From Puteibacter caeruleilacunae (GTDB taxonomy: Bacteria; Bacteroidota; Bacteroidia; Bacteroidales; Prolixibacteraceae): a stretch of DNA of 64,000 nt. The stretch is from assembly GCA_005217565.1 (NCBI GenBank), contig SJCO01000015.1:1-64000 (forward strand). Direction: 5' to 3'. The notes under the pieces are model-generated. The model worked only from the letters and a program-made list of their open reading frames with translations. It had not been told where the DNA came from and did not search any database. A program made the translations under genes and the position numbers. Shown one piece after another: positions 19,965-29,899 of the stretch (the stretch's first letter is position 1; every line of letters starts with the position of its first letter).

Positions 19965-22082
19965 TTACAATAATTCTGTTTTACCTTTTGCTTCTTCCAC
20001 TACTTCCTTAGCAATCTGCTTTGGTACCTCTGCATAGTGAGAGAATTCCATAGATGAAGTAGCACGTCCTGATGACAATGTTCTCAATACTGTTACATAA
20101 CCGAACAGCTCTGAAAGAGGAACAATAGCCTTAACTACACGAGCACCCATCTTCGACTCCATACCTTCAACCTGTCCACGACGACGGTTAAGGTCTGAAA
20201 TGATATCACCCATATAATCTTCTGGAGTTACAATTTCCATTTTCATGTATGGCTCCTGAAGAATTGGTTTTGCTTGTGCACATGCTGATTTAAATGCCTG
20301 CTTAGCACAAATCTCGAACGACAATTGATCTGAATCGACTGGGTGGAATGAACCAAAGAATAGATCAACTTTCAAATTCTCAACAGGGAATCCAGCAAGA
20401 ACACCATTGCTCATTGCTGTCTTAAATCCTTTCTCTACAGAAGGAACGTATTCTCGAGGAACTACACCACCCTTAATAGAGTCGATAAATTGAAGACCTT
20501 CTTTACCTTCATCAACTGGAGCAACACGAACACTAATATCCGCAAATTTACCACGTCCACCAGTCTGCTTCTTAAATACCTCACGAAGCTCAACTTCCTG
20601 ACTAATTGATTCCTTGTATGCAACCTGTGGTTTACCTTGATTACACTCAACCTTGAATTCACGCTTCAAACGGTCGATAATAATGTCAAGGTGAAGCTCA
20701 CCCATACCACGAATAACAGTCTGACCTGAATCTTCGTCAGTTTGTACCTGGAAAGTTGGATCCTCTTCTGCTAATTTAGCAAGACCTGTTCCAAGTTTAT
20801 CTAAATCTTTTTGAGTTTTAGGCTCTACTGCAATACCGATTACAGGATCTGGGAAGTCCATACTCTCCAATACAATATGCTCTTTCATGTCACATAAAGT
20901 ATCTCCTGTACGAATATCTTTAAAACCTACTCCTGCTACGATATCTCCTGCTCCAATCTCATCAACAGCATTCTGCTTATTTGAGTGCATCTGATAAAGA
21001 CGTGCAATACGCTCTTTCTTTCCAGTTCTTGAATTATATACAACAGAACCAGCAGGTAATTTACCAGAATAAACACGCATAAAACACAAACGACCTACAT
21101 AAGGGTCAGTTGCAATTTTAAATGCAAGCGCTGAGAAAGGCTCCTCATCATCAGCCTTACGGTGAATCTCTTTCTCTGAATCATCAGGATCAGTTCCAAT
21201 GATATCACCATTATCCAATGGAGAAGGAAGGAAAGCACAAACAGCATCCAACATACGCTGAACACCTTTGTTTTTAAATGCTGATCCACACAACATAGGT
21301 ACGATATCTCCAGCAATTGTTGCTTTACGGATAACTTCTAGCATCTCCTCTTTAGTAATAGAATCTGCATCTTCGAAGAAACGCTCTAGCAACTCCTCAT
21401 CCTGCTCTGCAACAGACTCAACAAGCTTCTCTCTCCACTCGTTAGCCTGCTCCATCAAATCAGCTGGAATATCTTCCAAAACGTACTTAGTACCTTTTGC
21501 TTCATCATCATACCAACGTACAGCTTTCATCTCCACAAGGTCAATAACACCTTCGAAGTTCTCTTCTGCACCAATTGGAATTTGAATAGGCACAGGATTC
21601 GACTTCAATTTTTCAATAATATCGTTGTATACATTGAAGAAGTCAGCACCTGAACGGTCCATTTTGTTTACAAATGCGATACGAGGCACACCATACTTTT
21701 CAGCTTGACGCCATACAGTCTCAGACTGAGCCTCAACACCACCTACTGCACAGAAAAGTGCAACAGCACCATCAAGGATACGTAATGAACGCTCTACCTC
21801 AACAGTAAAATCAACGTGTCCTGGAGTATCGATGATGTTAACCTTGTACTCATTATTGTCATAGTTCCAGAAAGTAGTAGTTGCAGCAGAAGTAATAGTA
21901 ATACCTCTTTCCTGCTCCTGCTCCATCCAGTCCATTGTTGCAGCACCGTCATGTACTTCACCAATACGATGGGTCAAACCAGTATAGAACAAAATACGTT
22001 CTGTAGTTGTGGTTTTACCGGCATCAATATGCGCCATGATACCGATATTCCTTCTATATTCTAAGTTTTCTTGCTTAGCCAT
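19965..22082 (-). CDS. fusA: Elongation factor G
   Basis: Canonical translocation GTPase, 705 aa. G1 AHIDAGKT is at 17-24, G3 DTPGH at 85-89 with the catalytic histidine present, and G4 NKMD at 139-142. Domains II-V follow, with the domain IV-V segment [12 protein letters not shown] and [18 protein letters not shown]. It sits in the str operon between rpsG (37 bp) and rpsJ (12 bp). A second, altered EF-G lies at 27644-29800, which makes this copy the one expected to sustain normal translation. Confidence 0.98.
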   Translation of the reverse strand: MAKQENLEYRRNIGIMAHIDAGKTTTTERILFYTGLTHRIGEVHDGAATMDWMEQEQERGITITSAATTTFWNYDNNEYKVNIIDTPGHVDFTVEVERSLRILDGAVALFCAVGGVEAQSETVWRQAEKYGVPRIAFVNKMDRSGADFFNVYNDIIEKLKSNPVPIQIPIGAEENFEGVIDLVEMKAVRWYDDEAKGTKYVLEDIPADLMEQANEWREKLVESVAEQDEELLERFFEDADSITKEEMLEVIRKATIAGDIVPMLCGSAFKNKGVQRMLDAVCAFLPSPLDNGDIIGTDPDDSEKEIHRKADDEEPFSALAFKIATDPYVGRLCFMRVYSGKLPAGSVVYNSRTGKKERIARLYQMHSNKQNAVDEIGAGDIVAGVGFKDIRTGDTLCDMKEHIVLESMDFPDPVIGIAVEPKTQKDLDKLGTGLAKLAEEDPTFQVQTDEDSGQTVIRGMGELHLDIIIDRLKREFKVECNQGKPQVAYKESISQEVELREVFKKQTGGRGKFADISVRVAPVDEGKEGLQFIDSIKGGVVPREYVPSVEKGFKTAMSNGVLAGFPVENLKVDLFFGSFHPVDSDQLSFEICAKQAFKSACAQAKPILQEPYMKMEIVTPEDYMGDIISDLNRRRGQVEGMESKMGARVVKAIVPLSELFGYVTVLRTLSSGRATSSMEFSHYAEVPKQIAKEVVEEAKGKTELL

Positions 22083-22119
22083 TTTCTTTACTCCTTATCT
22101 AAACCTTTTTCAAAAACTC

Positions 22120-22596
22120 TTAAAATCTAAAGTGAGCAAATGCACGGTTAGCTTCCGCCATTCTATGCGTATCTTCTTTTTTCTTGTAGGCACCACCTTC
22201 AGAATTATAAGCCGCAATAATTTCATTTGCTAATTTATCTGCCATAGATCTTCCTGAACGCTTACGAGCAAACAAGATCAAGTTCTTAATACATACAGCA
22301 GTCTTTCTTGAAGGTCTTAATTCAACTGGCACCTGGAAAGTAGCTCCACCTACTCGGCGACTCTTCACCTCTACCATAGGAGTAATATTTTCCATTGCTT
22401 TCTTCCAGATCTCCAAAGCACTCAACTCTGTATCTTTCATACGCTCACTTACTAAATCAAGCGCATCATAAAAAATACGATATGCAGTTGACTTCTTTCC
22501 GTCAAGCATCATATCATTAACAAAACGAGTTACCAGCTTATCATTAAACTTTGGATCTGGTAACAAAATCCTCTTTTTAGGTTTCGATTTCCTCAT
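22120..22596 (-). CDS. rpsG: Ribosomal protein S7
   Basis: 16S rRNA-binding head protein of 158 aa. [20 protein letters not shown] starts it, and the central [20 protein letters not shown] region is diagnostic. It follows rpsL by 116 bp and precedes fusA. Confidence 0.98.
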   Translation of the reverse strand: MRKSKPKKRILLPDPKFNDKLVTRFVNDMMLDGKKSTAYRIFYDALDLVSERMKDTELSALEIWKKAMENITPMVEVKSRRVGGATFQVPVELRPSRKTAVCIKNLILFARKRSGRSMADKLANEIIAAYNSEGGAYKKKEDTHRMAEANRAFAHFRF

Positions 22597-22712
22597 TACA
22601 ATTAATTTTTTTAGCGTTATTCAAATTGGCTGCCCTAAAGTCTTCAGCTGTCCTTGACAACTTACTCAACCAAACCACTTTCAAAGAAAGAAAGACAGTT
22701 TTTTAATTACTT

Positions 22713-23087
22713 TTATTTTTTAGGCCTTTTAGTACCGTACTTTGAACGACGCTGTGTACGTCCTTCTACACCGGCAGTATCAAGAGCTCCACGAATAAGG
22801 TGATATCTCACACCTGGAAGGTCTTTTACCCTACCACCACGCACAAGTACAATAGAGTGCTCCTGAAGGTTGTGTCCTTCTCCTGGAATGTAGGCATTCA
22901 CTTCTTTTCCGTTGGTCAACCTTACCCTTGCAACTTTACGCATTGCTGAGTTAGGTTTCTTAGGTGTTGTTGTATACACACGTACACAAACTCCACGACG
23001 TTGTGGACACGCATCCAACGCAGGAGATTTAGACTTCTCCTGATTCTTCTGTCTTCCTTTTCTTACTAATTGTTGAATTGTTGGCAT
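22713..23087 (-). CDS. rpsL: Ribosomal protein S12
   Basis: Decoding-centre protein of 124 aa. [11 protein letters not shown] begins it, [19 protein letters not shown] contains the wild-type lysines tied to streptomycin sensitivity, and the second loop [20 protein letters not shown] is also unaltered. First gene of the str operon, with a good promoter 119 bp upstream. Confidence 0.98.
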   Translation of the reverse strand: MPTIQQLVRKGRQKNQEKSKSPALDACPQRRGVCVRVYTTTPKKPNSAMRKVARVRLTNGKEVNAYIPGEGHNLQEHSIVLVRGGRVKDLPGVRYHLIRGALDTAGVEGRTQRRSKYGTKRPKK

Positions 23088-23205
23088 AAAACGTATGTTT
23101 TAAATATTTATTCCCTTTTTCAAATCACTTCAAAAGGGTTTCAAATTCAGCTTAAATACTTTGATTTTCAACCGTTTTTAGAGACTTCACTCTAATTTCG
23201 GCATG

Positions 23206-23236
23206 CAAAAGTATTAATTTTCATTTCAAAACCCAA
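23206..23236 (-). promoter_or_regulatory. Promoter of the str-S10-spc-alpha run
   Basis: On the minus strand TACTTTTG (23206-23213) matches the TAnnTTTG -7 box and TTG (23234-23236) lies 20 bp upstream. It is the only good match in the 248-bp gap before rpsL and probably drives the start of the 17-kb translation gene run. Confidence 0.6.
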
Positions 23237-23335
23237 CAAATCTTACGAAAAAAACTGATTTTTTTGAAGTTACGAGAAATTAATTAACGTTCACACCTCT
23301 TGGAAGTTCCACTTCCGGAAAGTCTTTAAAAATAC

Positions 23336-24649
23336 TTACTCTACAACACGATGCCTAAAAAATGCCCGCATTGGATTAACAATTCGCTGAATCAACCTCA
23401 AATCTTCGGTTACAATCTCAGCATCACCCTTCATTTCCTGACTAAACTCTAACGGAATATGATAATTTGTCTTCAAATCCTGAGGAACCATAACCTCTAC
23501 AATATAATAGTCATTATTAGGAACCAAAGAGATAGATTTCACTGTCCCCTTCAACATTCCATATTCCATATAAGGATAATTGTCAAACTTGATATTTACA
23601 CACTGATCCTCTTTCACCTTACCAGCCCCTTTAAGTCCCAACTTCATCCGACCTATAATTTTACTTTCATCTGAAGGAATTACTGCAAAGACCACCTCCC
23701 CCTCCTTAACAAACTGATTTTGACTCCAAAAACTAGTAAAGCTAATTCTCCCATCAACAGGAGAACGCAACACATAATCTTGACTCCATTGCTCCAAAGC
23801 ACTCTTCAAAACACTCTGTACCTCGATTAACTCCAACTGCAGTTTCTTACGCTGATCGATATATTCCTTCTGTGTATTCACCACATCCTGCTTCAGCTTA
23901 ATAATACCTTTCTGTGTTTTTGCTAAATCCGTTCGCACTTCATTCAAATCATATTGCTTCCTTAGAAAATCTGATTCTGTACTTTCCAGATCACTCTGCG
24001 CAACAACACCTTTCCTAAACAACAATGAATCGCGACGAAAACGCTCCCCTGCTAATCTCAAATCATGATCTAACACATTTCGCTGCGACCACAAGCGATC
24101 ATAAAGCAACCGATCCATTCGCACCTCCTCCTTCAATGCCTTAATCTTTTGCGGATAATAATTAAGTTTTTCAAAACTCACGTAATCATTATATAATCGA
24201 ATAAATCGAGAATAATCAGCTTGCACATCTCCAAGCTGATAATCGTCACGCAACAATAACGCCTTCTCTACATTAAAAGAATTAAAGAAAGGAACAAGCT
24301 GATCAAGTCGCCCATTAAGAGCTTCAACATCGGCTAAAAGCGCTGGATTTTCAATAACTCCCAAGACCTGGTCTGATTGAACAAATGCTGTATCTTTAAC
24401 CTTAAGCTCTACAATCTTTCCCGCTTTCCGAGCTACAATATAAGCAGGAGGATTCTCAGACAAGACAGTTATCCTTGCATTAATTACATCTGGATATTTA
24501 AAGACAAAGCTTCCTAGAATAAAGAGCACAACAATCACAAACAATGCCGTAATCCCTGAACGCATTAGCCATCCCGGAGCATGACCTATGATCTCCTTAA
24601 CCTCTTCACTTCTGAGTTCTATATGTTCTAGATTATTTTCGTCCATCAA
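23336..24649 (-). CDS. HlyD-family periplasmic adaptor of a type I exporter
   Basis: Membrane-fusion protein of 437 aa that links an inner-membrane ABC exporter to an outer-membrane channel. A short cytoplasmic N-terminus is followed by one membrane helix (about 32-50). Then come a first lipoyl half-motif (KAGKIVELKVKDTAFVQSDQ), a long coiled-coil hairpin (about 105-275) and a second lipoyl half (LRSPVDGRISFTSFWSQNQF), and a beta-barrel C-terminus. It follows the C39 ABC transporter by 22 bp on the same strand and surely works with it. No TolC-like gene is adjacent. Confidence 0.9.
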   Translation of the reverse strand: MMDENNLEHIELRSEEVKEIIGHAPGWLMRSGITALFVIVVLFILGSFVFKYPDVINARITVLSENPPAYIVARKAGKIVELKVKDTAFVQSDQVLGVIENPALLADVEALNGRLDQLVPFFNSFNVEKALLLRDDYQLGDVQADYSRFIRLYNDYVSFEKLNYYPQKIKALKEEVRMDRLLYDRLWSQRNVLDHDLRLAGERFRRDSLLFRKGVVAQSDLESTESDFLRKQYDLNEVRTDLAKTQKGIIKLKQDVVNTQKEYIDQRKKLQLELIEVQSVLKSALEQWSQDYVLRSPVDGRISFTSFWSQNQFVKEGEVVFAVIPSDESKIIGRMKLGLKGAGKVKEDQCVNIKFDNYPYMEYGMLKGTVKSISLVPNNDYYIVEVMVPQDLKTNYHIPLEFSQEMKGDAEIVTEDLRLIQRIVNPMRAFFRHRVVE

Positions 24650-24671
24650 TACCTATGTTAATTAGTATAAA

Positions 24672-26858
24672 TTAGGATCCCAATTCCAACTGATTCTTTA
24701 CCAAATTATAATAAGCTCCCTTTTGAGCTGTAAGGTCTTTATGCGTTCCCTGTTCAACCAATGCACCATTCTCCAATACCACAATCTGATCTGCATGCTT
24801 CACTGTACTAAGGCGGTGAGCCACCACCACAACAGTCTTTCCATCAAAAAATTCATTCAGATTATGCATTATTATTCGCTCATTATTGGCATCCAATGCA
24901 TTTGTAGCTTCATCAAAAAATAAAAACTGTGGATCTTTATAAATTGCTCGAGCAATTAATAATCGCTGTTTTTGTCCCTGACTAAGTCCGTGACCTTCCT
25001 GCCCTATTACGGTGTTATAAGTAAGGGGCAAACTTTCTATAAACTCCTTAATATTTGCCATTGTTACAGCATAAAGTAACTTCTTCTTATCAACTACCTC
25101 ATCACCTAGGACAATATTATTGGCAATGGTGTCAGAGAAAATAAATCCATCTTGCATTACAGCACCACACTGACTACGATACCAATGCTGACTGTAATTC
25201 TTTATATTTTGCTCTCCAACCTTGATTTCTCCCTTTACTGGCTCATAAAAACCAAGCAACAATTTAACCAAGGTTGTTTTTCCACTTCCACTCGTACCAA
25301 CAATAGCAGTCGTCTTTCCTGCTGGAATATCCAAATTAATATTCTTTAATACTTTTGCAGAATGTGGCCCCTCATACTGAAAAGTCACTCCTTCAATCCC
25401 TAATCGCTCATCACCTGCCAGCTCACTAATTCGCACAACATCATCCTCTTCCTCATCATCCTTTTCATGAATCTCTCCAAGTCGCTCTAAACTAATCTTT
25501 GCATCCTGTGCCAACTGCATAAACGAGATCATCTGCTCTAACGGACTATTTAATTGACCTATTATATATTGCACAGCCAGCATCATACCTAACGACATTT
25601 GACCATTCACCACAGCCGTAGCTGCCAAAACTGTAATAACAATATTCTTTGTCTCATTAAAAAATACAGATCCAGCCTGCTGGTATTGATTCAAAGCCAA
25701 TCCTTTCACATTAACCCTAAACAATCCTGCCTGAATGCGTTCCCACTCCCAGCGCTTTTGTCTTTCATAATTATTAAGCTTGATTTCCTGCATACCAGTA
25801 ATCAACTGAATCAATTTACTTTGATTAGCCGACATTTTATCGAATCGCTTAAAATCAAGCTCCCTTCTCTTCTTCATGAATAGGTAGATCCATCCTATAT
25901 ATAGTACCGAACCCAAAATGAAGATCCAGAATATGGTCATATTATAAATTGCCAGTACGACACCAAAAATCACAAGATTAAATCCTGAAAACAACACATT
26001 AAGCATCTGTGAAGTTAAAAATCGTTCTACTCTTCTGTGATCCCCTATTCGCTGCATTAAGTCACCAATCATCTTTGTATCAAAGAAGCCAATTGGTAGC
26101 TTCATCAGCTTAATGAGAAAGTCAGATATAATTGAAATATTCAATCTCGTACTAATATGAAGCAATATCCATGACCTTATAAAATCCACAGACATTCTAC
26201 TAATAAACAAAACCAACTGTGCTGCCAGAATCAGGCAAATAATATCCAGGTCTTGATTATTAATACCAATATCTACAATACTTTGTGTTAAGAACGGAAA
26301 AATAAGCTGAAGCAAACTCCCCACAAAAAATCCCAATGCAAGTTGCCCCAACAACCTCTTATGAGGCTGCAAGTACTTAAAAAGAAATCCAAATCCTGTC
26401 TTTTTTTGCTGTTCTTCACCTCTTTCATAGAATTTAGGAGTTGGCTCAAGAATCAAACAAATACCTTTTTCTTCACCCCCCTTAACTGTACCTATCCAGT
26501 TTCTTTTAAATTCATCAACATCATATTTCATGTTATTAAAAGCTGGATCAGCAACATAGACCTTTCCCTTTTTTATCTTATAAACAACAACAAAGTGATT
26601 CTGCTTCCAATGAACCACGCAAGGCAAGGGAGCCTCATTTGCCAATTGTTCATATGTTATACGAACACCTAATGAACGCATTCCAATGGCTTCTGCAGCA
26701 TCACTTATTCCCATTAGGGATACCCCTTCCCTTGAAATATGAGCTTTGTCACGAAGATATTGCAAACCAATATTGCGCCCATAATGCTTAGCAATCATTC
26801 GCAAACATGTAGGACCACAATCCATTGCATCAGGTTGACGGTAATGTGTAAAAGGCAT
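24672..26858 (-). CDS. Peptidase-C39-containing ABC exporter (PCAT)
   Basis: Bifunctional exporter of 728 aa that cleaves double-glycine leader peptides and exports the product. The N-terminal C39 papain-like domain has a complete triad: Cys14 (DCGPTCL), His88 (NHFVVVYK) and Asp104 (ADPAF). Six membrane helices follow (about 165-450), then an ABC domain with Walker A GTSGSGKT, signature LSQGQKQR and Walker B FLFFDEAT. It pairs with the HlyD gene downstream. I found no credible GG-leader peptide gene in the 785-bp upstream spacer, so the substrate is unknown. A TGTCA-N6-TGACA dyad lies just before the start codon. Confidence 0.93.
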   Translation of the reverse strand: MPFTHYRQPDAMDCGPTCLRMIAKHYGRNIGLQYLRDKAHISREGVSLMGISDAAEAIGMRSLGVRITYEQLANEAPLPCVVHWKQNHFVVVYKIKKGKVYVADPAFNNMKYDVDEFKRNWIGTVKGGEEKGICLILEPTPKFYERGEEQQKKTGFGFLFKYLQPHKRLLGQLALGFFVGSLLQLIFPFLTQSIVDIGINNQDLDIICLILAAQLVLFISRMSVDFIRSWILLHISTRLNISIISDFLIKLMKLPIGFFDTKMIGDLMQRIGDHRRVERFLTSQMLNVLFSGFNLVIFGVVLAIYNMTIFWIFILGSVLYIGWIYLFMKKRRELDFKRFDKMSANQSKLIQLITGMQEIKLNNYERQKRWEWERIQAGLFRVNVKGLALNQYQQAGSVFFNETKNIVITVLAATAVVNGQMSLGMMLAVQYIIGQLNSPLEQMISFMQLAQDAKISLERLGEIHEKDDEEEDDVVRISELAGDERLGIEGVTFQYEGPHSAKVLKNINLDIPAGKTTAIVGTSGSGKTTLVKLLLGFYEPVKGEIKVGEQNIKNYSQHWYRSQCGAVMQDGFIFSDTIANNIVLGDEVVDKKKLLYAVTMANIKEFIESLPLTYNTVIGQEGHGLSQGQKQRLLIARAIYKDPQFLFFDEATNALDANNERIIMHNLNEFFDGKTVVVVAHRLSTVKHADQIVVLENGALVEQGTHKDLTAQKGAYYNLVKNQLELGS

Positions 26859-26875
26859 AGATTACATTTTGTACT

Positions 26876-26893
26876 ATGTCAAAAATATGACAT
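26876..26893. promoter_or_regulatory. Operator-like dyad before the C39 exporter
   Basis: ATGTCA (26876-26881) and TGACAT (26888-26893) form a perfect dyad with a 6-bp centre. The spacing resembles the TGTGA-N6-TCACA sites of CRP-type regulators. A TATTTTTG box on the minus strand (26880-26887) overlaps it, 22 bp before the start codon. Binding by a CRP/FNR-like factor is inference. Confidence 0.45.
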
Positions 26894-27551
26894 TTACCCG
26901 AACCACCACATAAACAAGCCAACTATTTTTGCTTTTGACGAGAAATCGGCTAACTTTACTGAAAAAGACAATACACCTTAGTTCTGTCATTGAATGTCCC
27001 TAAAAAGGGTACATCTATACGAAAAGCTCCATATAACAAATAAATATCTCCTACTATCTCCTGGGAAGTATCGAAGACAATCGAACAAAAGTAAAATCTG
27101 AATGAAGTTTGGTTCACCCCCAAGTTAACTAAGACTTCTTTTCAATTGCTCCACATCAATATCCAATTTCACAGCAACACTATATATATTAAACCCAAAT
27201 ACTACTCTTATTGTATACCTCACTTTTATTCACTAATAACTTAAACTGTCTAAAGAGACTTATTACCCCTCCTTTAAACACCTTTAAATCTACCAAACTT
27301 TCACCACAACTCTACCAAAGCTTTTAACATTTACCTAACAGCATAATCTTTTTATCATCCCCACCAAATGCAATAATCACTTCCATACTAATAACAGACA
27401 CAAAAACACTGACACCACCAATATTTCAGCACATTTCTCACAACTCAAACAAACCCCCCAAACAACCAAACACCATCAACACGCTAGTTTCCAACAAGTA
27501 TCTATTGAGGATATTTTTTTATCAGTTTTAATAAATCATTTCCACTTAAAA

Positions 27552-27582
27552 CTTGTCTCATCTTAAATAAATGTTATCTTTG
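27552..27582 (+). promoter_or_regulatory. Promoter of the EF-G paralogue
   Basis: TTG at 27553-27555 and TATCTTTG at 27575-27582 are separated by exactly 19 bp, a close match to the Bacteroidota TTTG-N19-TAnnTTTG promoter. The start of transcription should lie near 27589, giving a leader of about 55 nt before the ATG at 27644. Confidence 0.75.
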
Positions 27583-27643
27583 ATGTCCGCTCTATTAATA
27601 GCCTAACGAGCGACCAAAAACAATTAATAAAAATCATACCAAT

Positions 27644-29800
27644 ATGAAAACCTATAAAACCGAAGAAATTAAGAATCTAGCTTTACTAGGTAATGCTGGA
27701 TGTGGGAAAACCACCCTCGCGGAGGCAATGCTTTACGAGGGTGGAGTAATCAGCAGACGTGGTGACGTCAACGCAGGAACAACAGTTTCCGACTACCGCC
27801 CAATCGAACAAGAGTATCAAAACTCAGTTCATTCTACACTTCTTTACACTGAATACAACGACAAAAAAATCAACTTCATTGATGTACCTGGAATGGATGA
27901 CTTTTCAGGAGCAGCATATTCTGCATTAAATGTTGTAAGTACGGGTTTATTGGTTATCAACACAGCCAATGGTATTGAGGCTGGAACAGAAAACCATCTT
28001 CGAATTTCAGAAGACACAGGTACACCATTAATCTTTGTTGCAAACCATCTGGATCATGAGAATGCCAATTACGATCAATTTATCGATAATTCGAAGGCAA
28101 TGCTCGGCAACAAGGTAACTATTGTTCAGTATCCAGTTGCCACAGGACCAGACTTCAACCAAGTTGTTGATGTTCTGAAAATGAAAATGTATCAATGGGG
28201 ACCGGATGGAGGTATTCCTGAAGTTCTAGATATCCCTGAATCAGAACTAGACAAAGCCAACGAACTTCACAATGAGCTTGTAGAAAAGGCTGCTGAGAAT
28301 GACGAAGCATTAATGGAATTATACTTCGACAAAGGCTCCCTTACTGAAGACGAAATGAGAAGTGGAATGCGCTTAGGTATGCTTGATCGCTCTCTTTTCC
28401 CTGTTTTCTGTATTTGTGCAAAGAAAGATATGGGAATTCGTCGTATGATGGAATTCATTTGTAATATTGTTCCATCTCCTAACGAATTAAAACAACGTAA
28501 ACTTGTAAGCGGACAGGAAGTTCCTATGAAACCTGACGGACCAACTAGTTTGTTTATTTTTGATGCATCTGTTGAGTCTCATGTTGGTGAAATTATTTAC
28601 TTCAAGGTACAATCAGGAGTTATCAAGGAAGGCGACGACCTGATCAATACAAACAAAAACTCCAAGGAGCGTGTTGCTCAATTGTATGCCGTTGCAGGAA
28701 AGAATAGAACAAAAGTATCTGAATTGAGTGCTGGTGATATTGGTGCTACAGTTAAACTTCGTGACACTCGTCTTAATCATACATTAAGTACAAAAGAAGC
28801 GGAAATCGTATACGCACCTATCGTTTTCCCAACTCCTCGTCACTCTATTGCACTTAGAGCTGCAAACGAATCGGATGATGAGAAAGTAGGAGAATCAATC
28901 CACAAATTACGTTTCGAAGATCCAACATATCAAATTGAGTATTCGAAGGAACTTAAACAATTATTGGTTCATTGCCAAGGTGAGTATCATATTAATGCTT
29001 TAAAGTGGTACTTCGCTAACGTATTCAAAATTGAAATCGAAATTGTTGCTCCTAAGATTCCATACAGAGAAACAATTACAAAACCAGCTCAGGCCAGCTA
29101 TCGTCACAAAAAACAATCAGGAGGATCTGGACAGTTTGGTGAAGTTCATATGATTATTGAACCTTATGAAGAAGGATCTGAGCCAAAGAATGTTTTCCAA
29201 TTCGGTGACAAAGAACAGAAATTAAGTGTTCGTGACGTACAGGAACATCCTTTAGCATGGGGCGGTAAACTTGTATTTGTCAACTGTATTGTTGGAGGTT
29301 CTATTGATGCACGTTTCCATCCTGCAATCCTTAAAGGAATCATGGAAAAAATGGAAGAAGGTCCACTTACAGGTTCCTATGCCCGTGACATCCGCGTATA
29401 TATCTACGATGGGAAAATGCACCCAGTTGATTCAAATGAGATTTCATTTAAGCTAGCCGGACGTCATGCTTTTGCCGATGCATTTAAAAATGCAGGAGCA
29501 AAGATTTTGGAACCAATTTACGATCTTGAAGTATTAACTCCTAGCGAGAGAATGGGTGACGTTATGAGTGACCTACAAGGACGACGCGCTCTTATTATGG
29601 GTATGGGCAGTGAAAAAGGTTATGAAAAGATTACTGCTAAAGTACCAATTAAAGAAATGGACAAATACATTACTTCACTTAGTTCAATCACAGGAGGTAG
29701 AGGTGTATTCAAAATGACATATGCTGAGTACGAAAAAGTACCAGGAGATGTTCAGGAAGAATTACTTGCTGCTTACGAAGCTGAAACAGTGGAGGAATAG
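27644..29800 (+). CDS. fusA2: Elongation factor G paralogue with altered GTPase site
   Basis: EF-G-like protein of 718 aa with all five domains. It diverges from the canonical copy at 19965-22082. G1 is GNAGCGKTT (16-24). G3 reads DVPGM at 80-84, so the catalytic histidine is Met84. G4 reads NHLD at 134-137 in place of NKMD. Domain II, III, IV (GGSGQFGEVHMIIEP) and V signatures are kept. In Bacteroides, an EF-G2 paralogue without GTPase activity supports translocation during starvation; this gene looks like the same class. It is the only large plus-strand gene in the first half of the window, with its own promoter and terminator. Confidence 0.88.
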   Translation: MKTYKTEEIKNLALLGNAGCGKTTLAEAMLYEGGVISRRGDVNAGTTVSDYRPIEQEYQNSVHSTLLYTEYNDKKINFIDVPGMDDFSGAAYSALNVVSTGLLVINTANGIEAGTENHLRISEDTGTPLIFVANHLDHENANYDQFIDNSKAMLGNKVTIVQYPVATGPDFNQVVDVLKMKMYQWGPDGGIPEVLDIPESELDKANELHNELVEKAAENDEALMELYFDKGSLTEDEMRSGMRLGMLDRSLFPVFCICAKKDMGIRRMMEFICNIVPSPNELKQRKLVSGQEVPMKPDGPTSLFIFDASVESHVGEIIYFKVQSGVIKEGDDLINTNKNSKERVAQLYAVAGKNRTKVSELSAGDIGATVKLRDTRLNHTLSTKEAEIVYAPIVFPTPRHSIALRAANESDDEKVGESIHKLRFEDPTYQIEYSKELKQLLVHCQGEYHINALKWYFANVFKIEIEIVAPKIPYRETITKPAQASYRHKKQSGGSGQFGEVHMIIEPYEEGSEPKNVFQFGDKEQKLSVRDVQEHPLAWGGKLVFVNCIVGGSIDARFHPAILKGIMEKMEEGPLTGSYARDIRVYIYDGKMHPVDSNEISFKLAGRHAFADAFKNAGAKILEPIYDLEVLTPSERMGDVMSDLQGRRALIMGMGSEKGYEKITAKVPIKEMDKYITSLSSITGGRGVFKMTYAEYEKVPGDVQEELLAAYEAETVEE

Positions 29801-29846
29801 CATAAAGAAACTCTTATCTAAATCCTTAGATTTCTATCTAAACCAG

Positions 29847-29877
29847 AAAAGCCCGGGCCTAACCAACCCGGGCTTTT
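29847..29877. terminator. Bidirectional terminator fusA2/hisIE
   Basis: AAAAGCCCGGG (29847-29857) pairs perfectly with CCCGGGCTTTT (29867-29877). The stem is A-rich on one side and T-rich on the other, so it can end transcription both ways between the convergent genes. Confidence 0.9.
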
Positions 29878-29899
29878 TAGCTAGCAATAATTTAATAGC

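Larger units (their letters stand above)
26859..27643. other. 785-bp divergent spacer, C-rich on plus strand
   Basis: No protein gene is supported. The left end holds an operator-like dyad for the exporter, the right end a consensus promoter for the EF-G paralogue. In between, 27121-27480 carries about 14 G against 106 C on the plus strand by my count. Candidate small frames are only 12-38 codons and do not look like GG-leader precursors. The function of the skewed stretch is unknown. Confidence 0.6.

Noticed and set aside
26874-26990. 38-codon minus-strand frame before the C39 exporter as precursor peptide
   Set aside because: It has no double-glycine leader or cysteine/core pattern, overlaps the operator dyad and lacks an obvious start context.
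27324-27386. 20-codon frame with a GG pair as exporter substrate
   Set aside because: Too short, the leader-type hydrophobic pattern is absent, and it lies in the base-skewed stretch where such frames arise by chance.
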